Shown: positions 7,856 to 11,888 of the stretch, in pieces
Position numbering within the stretch: the stretch's first letter is position 1
Layout: the number at the start of each line of letters is the position of its first letter
DNA from: Ophiosphaerella korrae
Lineage: Eukaryota > Ascomycota > Dothideomycetes > Pleosporales > Phaeosphaeriaceae
Length of the DNA: 11,888 bases
Assembly (NCBI GenBank): GCA_028456385.1
Contig: JALNQF010000881.1
Coordinates: 1 to 11,888 of the forward strand
Direction of reading: 5' to 3'
The notes under the pieces: generated by a model
What the model was told of the DNA's origin: nothing
Databases searched by the model: none
The model's input: only the letters and a program-made list of their open reading frames with translations
Made by a program: the position numbers and the translations under genes

Positions 7856-10060
7856 TACTATACTTTAAATATCCTATCTATATCTACTTAGTAACTAAGA
7901 AAGTAATTGCAAGAAGTAAAGATATAGGTAATATAAGAAAAAAAGTAATACTAGCTTATTATACTATAATAGATAACAGCGCAAATAAATCTATAGATTG
8001 CTAATACTAAGTTTCTAGATATTCTAAGTAAAGTAGAGTTATAGCTAAATGTATTAAAATATATTACTATACTAGATAAATAAGAGGAGAAGAAACTATA
8101 CTTCCTATATACTAGTATTGCTAGTATAGTCTAAATATAGTAGAATATTACTATAAAGATATTAAGGTATACTTGTATTTAGGTTATATAAGAAGACTTT
8201 AAAGATATCTCTCTATTTCTACTAGAGCTATATTAATACTTAAGTACCTCTTATGTAATTTTACTCTAGAAGATATTTATCTTCTTCTACTAGATATTTA
8301 ATAATTAAGTAGTACCCTTATCTTCTCTAGAAGTACAATCCTATTAGAGGGTAGTATAGAAATAGATAACACGACACCTAGACTTAGAAGGTTGTACGTA
8401 TACTACTATTAACGCAAAATACAACTATATACAATTAAACCTAATAGAAAGGCTATACTATAACTTCTAGATATCCCTTCTTAAATAGACAAGTTAATTA
8501 AGTAATCTTAAACTTGTACTTATTATACCTATCGCGTTCTTATTACTTCTACTAAATAGTAATAGCTTCTAAGAAGTATACTACTTTGTAATAGAACTAT
8601 CTACGTTAAAGAAGATAGCTAGACTAGTAGTACTTTAATAATTACAAGACAAGTTTACTATACTAGAAGAATATAGGGAGTAAATAGTAGAAGCTTTATA
8701 GAGTCTAATATAAAATAAGGCTAATTTACTAATATAAGAATAAGAAGAGGCTAAATATATCTATATTACCTAAGAGAACTAGAATAGGGTAGTAGTAGAT
8801 AACTTTAAGACTTAGGTATATTAGTATTTAATAATAGTATACTCTACTCTAATAAATTAGATTATTAATACTACGCGCTATAGTAGTTACTTTTAATATA
8901 GAGAAAATATAGATGCCTTTGTATAGTAGTAGAGAGACGTTATTACTCTACGTAGAATAAAGACTAGTCTATCTTCTTTTAATAATATAGTGTAGTAAGA
9001 ATATTATACTATAGTATAACTCCTTTAGTAACTTATATTTACTAACTTAGATTAACAACTCCCTACTATTCCTTAGGACGTATTTGTTAATAATCTAATA
9101 TTAACAAGGCCTAGGTATACTATATTTAATCCTAAAATAAGTCTACTAAATCTATATAAGGATTTTATATATAAATAAGTTATTAATGCAACGATATCTA
9201 AAGAGTTAAAAGGTATTGTAATATCTAATACCTTAGATCTCCTTTAAGTTAAGAAATACTTATAGTAAGTATAAGACTTCTTTATATACTTGCTATACCT
9301 AGTATACCTTATAAGTAGCTAACTAGTAAGAGGGACTAAACTTCTTAGCGTCTACTATACTAACTAGGGTAATAGCTAGATCTAAAATATATTCTTATAT
9401 AATAGCTTTGTAGCTATTGTGCTATAATACTATAAAGGATTTAACTAGGATAAATTAACTAAAATAATTTACTAATTTCTTCCTTAAGAAGTAAGTAGCC
9501 TACTTGTATAGTACTTATAGCTTGTTAGGCTATTTTATTATTAACTATAGTTCTATACTATTAATCTAGAGTACTATATATAAGTATAAAGTACCTTGCT
9601 TTAGCTAGACCCTAATAGCTAAGAATACCCTATAGCTAAGATCTTAGGTTAAGTTATTATAAAAGTAACAAGTCTATAGATAGAGTAAGAGATATCTATT
9701 AGTATACTTTAGTACCTTATTATTACCTTTAGTTAGTAAATAGATAGCCTAAATAGACTTTAAGAGCTCTCTAAGGAAGACGTAGATAAGATACTAGAAG
9801 AGTTAGATAATAAGGTACGTAAAATATAAGCTAGTTACTCTATATAAATAGCCTAGGAAGTCTATACTATAAACGTATTACGTCTATCTTTATAGAGGTA
9901 TAGCTAGGTAGAGGCTTATTTTAAGACCTCTTTATAGTAGTATAAGGTGTTAGGTTTTATAAAGATAGATAAAGAATATAGCTAGTATACAAATATACTT
10001 ACTAAGTAGAAGTAATACTAACTAGTAGAGCGTAAGTAAGCTATATTACGCCTACTCCTA
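7856..10060 (+). pseudogene. Middle region of the RecQ-like helicase gene
   Basis: From at least 8330, and plausibly from 7856, codons starting at positions of remainder 2 (mod 3) read through to the helicase with only RIP-type stops. No catalytic domain is visible before 9300. At 9340-9400 a Tyr-Thr-Asn-x-Gly-Asn-Ser segment is followed by Asn-Ile-Phe-Leu-Tyr. At 9425-9545 come Tyr-Lys-Gly-Phe, Leu-Pro-x-Glu-Val, Leu-Leu-Val and Leu-Val-Arg-x-Phe. This succession is what I recall from the segment ahead of the helicase core in OrsD/RecQ-type proteins of ascomycetes, with His of His-Lys-Gly changed to Tyr. An acidic helical stretch rich in Glu and Asp lies at 9760-9830. From 7856 to 8330 frame choice is unsure. 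Confidence 0.55.
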
Positions 10061-11210
10061 CAAGTTATATTTAGCTAGTCTACCTAGTTTAGAGGCGAGC
10101 AAAAAAGGGCACTAAAGGCTATCTTTAGAGGTAATATAGTTATACTATATATTACTAGCACTAGATCTAGGAAAAGCTTTATATTTCTCTTCTTAGCCTA
10201 CTACTAGGGGTATAGCTAAACTATTATTATTATACCTCTTATAGTACTTTACTAGGACCTCTTAGAGTAATATAAAGAGCTCTCTATTAATACTATAGTA
10301 TAGTCTACTAAAGGCTATAGAGAAGACGCAAAGATTATCTTAGCTACCCTAGAAAGTATTAGTAATATACGTTTTATCGAATTTATTTATAGACTTAGTA
10401 TTTCTAGCTAATTAGAGCGTATTATAGTAGACGAGTTCTACTATATATTACTACCTAATATCTATTTCTAGCTATATCTACTATAGTTAAAGATATTAGT
10501 ATAGTATTAGATAAGGCTTACACTACTATCTACAACTATTCTATTCTAAGAGTAAGATAGAGTATTTTAACTACTTAGCTTACTATCTAATATATAAGTA
10601 TTCTAGGAACTTACTATTTATACTAACATCTCCTATTAAGTAGAATATGTTACTAAATAGAATTAGTAAGTAGCTAAAGATATAGCTTAATATATTACTA
10701 AATAACTATAGGAATTCTATAAGATACTAGTATATATAGATCTAGCCTCTATAGTAGATAAGCTTACTACTATCTTATACTATAACTAATTCTATAGATA
10801 AATATTAGAACAAGATAAGAGTACTAACTAGAGAGAGTTTTATACACTAAAAAAGGGTGTACTAGTAGCTACTAATATATTTATAGTTAGTATTAACATC
10901 CTTAATATTTATAGTGTCTTCTAGTTTAGTAAGCTAGAAACTATTATTAGGTAGATATAAGAATCTAGGAAGAGTAGTTATAATAGTAATCCTAGTATTA
11001 CCTACTTAGTACTTAGGTTATACGTACTAAACTACTATTTTAGTAAGGCTAATACATCTTATTAGACAAAAGTAGATATATTTATCTAGTCTAGGGAAGG
11101 TAACTATATATACTAGTAGTAGATCCTAGATTAATACTTTAATAATAACTAAAAGAGACGTATATATAAACTAACTAAAGCAAAGTATAATATTTATAAG
11201 ATAGCCTTTT
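10061..11210 (+). pseudogene. RecQ-like superfamily 2 DNA helicase core, RIP-inactivated (TLH-like)
   Basis: An ATP-driven 3'-5' helicase would be encoded here. The motifs appear in order in one frame. The Q-type motif Phe-Arg-Gly-Glu-Gln is at 10088-10102. Walker A at 10154-10177 reads Thr-Ser-Thr-Arg-Ser-Arg-Lys-Ser, both Gly changed to Arg but Lys kept. The DExH box at 10430-10441 reads Asp-Glu-Phe-Tyr, His lost. Motif III Leu-Leu-Ser-Thr-Thr is at 10523-10537. Motif VI at 10958-10978 reads stop-Glu-Ser-Arg-Lys-Ser-Ser where Gln-x-x-Gly-Arg-x-Gly is usual. A zinc-cluster relic follows, with Tyr at 11186-11188 and 11195-11197 in place of a C-x2-C. Every departure except the Phe fits G-to-A or C-to-T. 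RecQ-like helicases with OrsD domains are multicopy and often subtelomeric in ascomycetes, which would explain RIP. Confidence 0.85.
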
Positions 11211-11235
11211 ATAGTAGTTCTTAGTTAGGGTATAT

Positions 11236-11505
11236 ATAGTATTTAATAATACTAACTATAATACTAATAATAATACTAACTATAATACTAACTATAGTGC
11301 TAGTAATAATAACTATAGTGCTAGCAATACTAATAATAGTACTAGTAATACTAATAATAGTACTAGTAATAATACTAATAGTATTAGTAACAACACTAAC
11401 TATAGTACTAGTAATACTAACTATAGTGCTAGTAATACTAACTATAGAGCTAGTAATAATAATAACAACTATAATAATAACTATAATAGCTAATCTAGTG
11501 TATAA
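11236..11505. repeat. Asn/Ser/Thr-rich tandem repeat tract, about 21-bp period
   Basis: Units such as AGTGCTAGTAATACTAACTAT recur with small length changes in blocks of three. In the frame continuing downstream (remainder 1) it encodes a low-complexity run of Asn, Thr, Ser, Ala and Tyr, the Tyr probably former His. In the frame of the helicase core the same DNA gives an uninterrupted Ile/Val/Leu run at 11297-11512, best seen as a shadow. It probably was a flexible linker in the helicase protein's C-terminal part. Confidence 0.75.
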
Positions 11506-11888
11506 TCTCTAGAAGTATATAACACTATCTATATTAATAAGTAAAACTAACTATAGTAGTATTTAGTTAGTATAAAGCTTAAAAAGATAAAAGTAGATAG
11601 ATATAAAAAGCTCTATATAATTAACCCTACTAACTATACTAATAAAAAAGCGTTTATAGACTAATAGTATGTTTTTATATATTTAAGAGAGGCTACTACT
11701 TATATAAAATAGTGTCTTTAACACTATAATAGTAAAGCGTTACTAAATCTCTATCTATCTAATACTAAGTAGTACGCTAGTAATAATAACTAGATTTTAA
11801 TACTACTATATACCTTATATCTAATACTAAGCGTATATTACTCTTTATTAAGTAGTTACCTATAATATAGCTATTTTAGATTAAGTAC
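11506..11888 (+). pseudogene. C-terminal segment of the helicase gene, runs off the window
   Basis: In the frame of the Asn-rich tract (codons starting at remainder 1), about 125 codons read with few stops, all TAA or TAG. A Lys-rich start (11572-11620) leads into Tyr-containing spacing that could be a lost Cys/His cluster, then Tyr-Ile-Lys-stop-Cys-Leu and an Asn-Ser-Lys-Ala-Leu-Leu segment. I do not recognise a domain. It is assigned to the helicase gene by position and by the shared RIP pattern. The core's frame and this frame differ by one base, so an indel lies between about 11207 and 11236. The end of the gene is beyond 11888. Confidence 0.45.

Noticed and set aside
7600..7891. Open frames on both strands over the minisatellite as real genes
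   Set aside because: A 15-bp array without a stop in one unit is open by construction; both are repeats of a pentapeptide with no independent support.
7895..7925. Segment resembling the leader after the 5' LTR (ATTGCAAGAAGTAAAG versus ATTGCGAGAAGCAAAG)
   Set aside because: The match is about 16 bases with two RIP-type differences and no similarity beyond it. It is too short in AT-rich DNA to claim a second element or solo fragment.
11297..11512. Plus-strand Ile/Val/Leu-rich frame as a small membrane protein
   Set aside because: It is a frame-shadow of the Asn/Ser/Thr tandem repeat; the alternative frame joins sensible downstream sequence, and the hydrophobic run reflects ATA/GTA/CTA composition.
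1..11888. CRISPR array, bacterial defence island or tRNA genes
   Set aside because: No spaced palindromic repeats with unique spacers, no cloverleaf, no ribosome-binding sites; the 15-bp and 21-bp arrays have no spacers.

Overview
The window looks like a block of filamentous-ascomycete (Pezizomycotina) repeat DNA that has been heavily damaged by repeat-induced point mutation (RIP). It is very AT-rich and dominated by TpA. I found no TGG or CCA while reading it. Stop codons sit almost wherever Gln or Trp would be expected, and Cys and His ligands have become Tyr. No intact gene is present. Nearly everything can still be recognised if TAA/TAG are read as former Gln, Arg or Trp codons.

Layout. 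(1) Positions 1-226 are the N-terminal part of a large OrsD-type zinc-finger plus RecQ-like helicase gene, of the kind often found near ascomycete telomeres (TLH-like). (2) Positions 227-7240 are a complete Ty3/gypsy LTR retrotransposon of the chromovirus group. It has two 423-bp LTRs (227-649 and 6818-7240), a 5-bp target duplication CTATT on each side, and a single-frame gag-pol (about 708-6173). The order is Gag with two zinc knuckles, protease, reverse transcriptase, RNase H, integrase and chromodomain. A 640-bp tail of unclear coding potential precedes the 3' LTR. (3) Positions 7246-11888 are the rest of the interrupted helicase gene. It holds a second zinc finger, a 15-bp minisatellite (17 units), a long middle region, RecQ helicase motifs at about 10088-10980, a Cys-cluster relic, an Asn/Ser/Thr-rich 21-bp repeat tract and a C-terminal segment that runs off the window.

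History inferred from the sequence: a helicase-like repeat gene was hit by a chromovirus, and the whole nest was then mutated by RIP. The two LTRs differ at about 20 of 423 positions, all of them transitions, with no indels. The 5.4-kb gag-pol keeps one frame from end to end. The damage is therefore almost purely C-to-T and G-to-A substitution. The helicase gene does change frame, around the minisatellite and again before the Asn-rich tract. I see no tRNA, rRNA, CRISPR array or bacterial-type feature. The most interesting points are the nested arrangement, the systematic loss of zinc ligands, and the tandem repeats inside the helicase gene.
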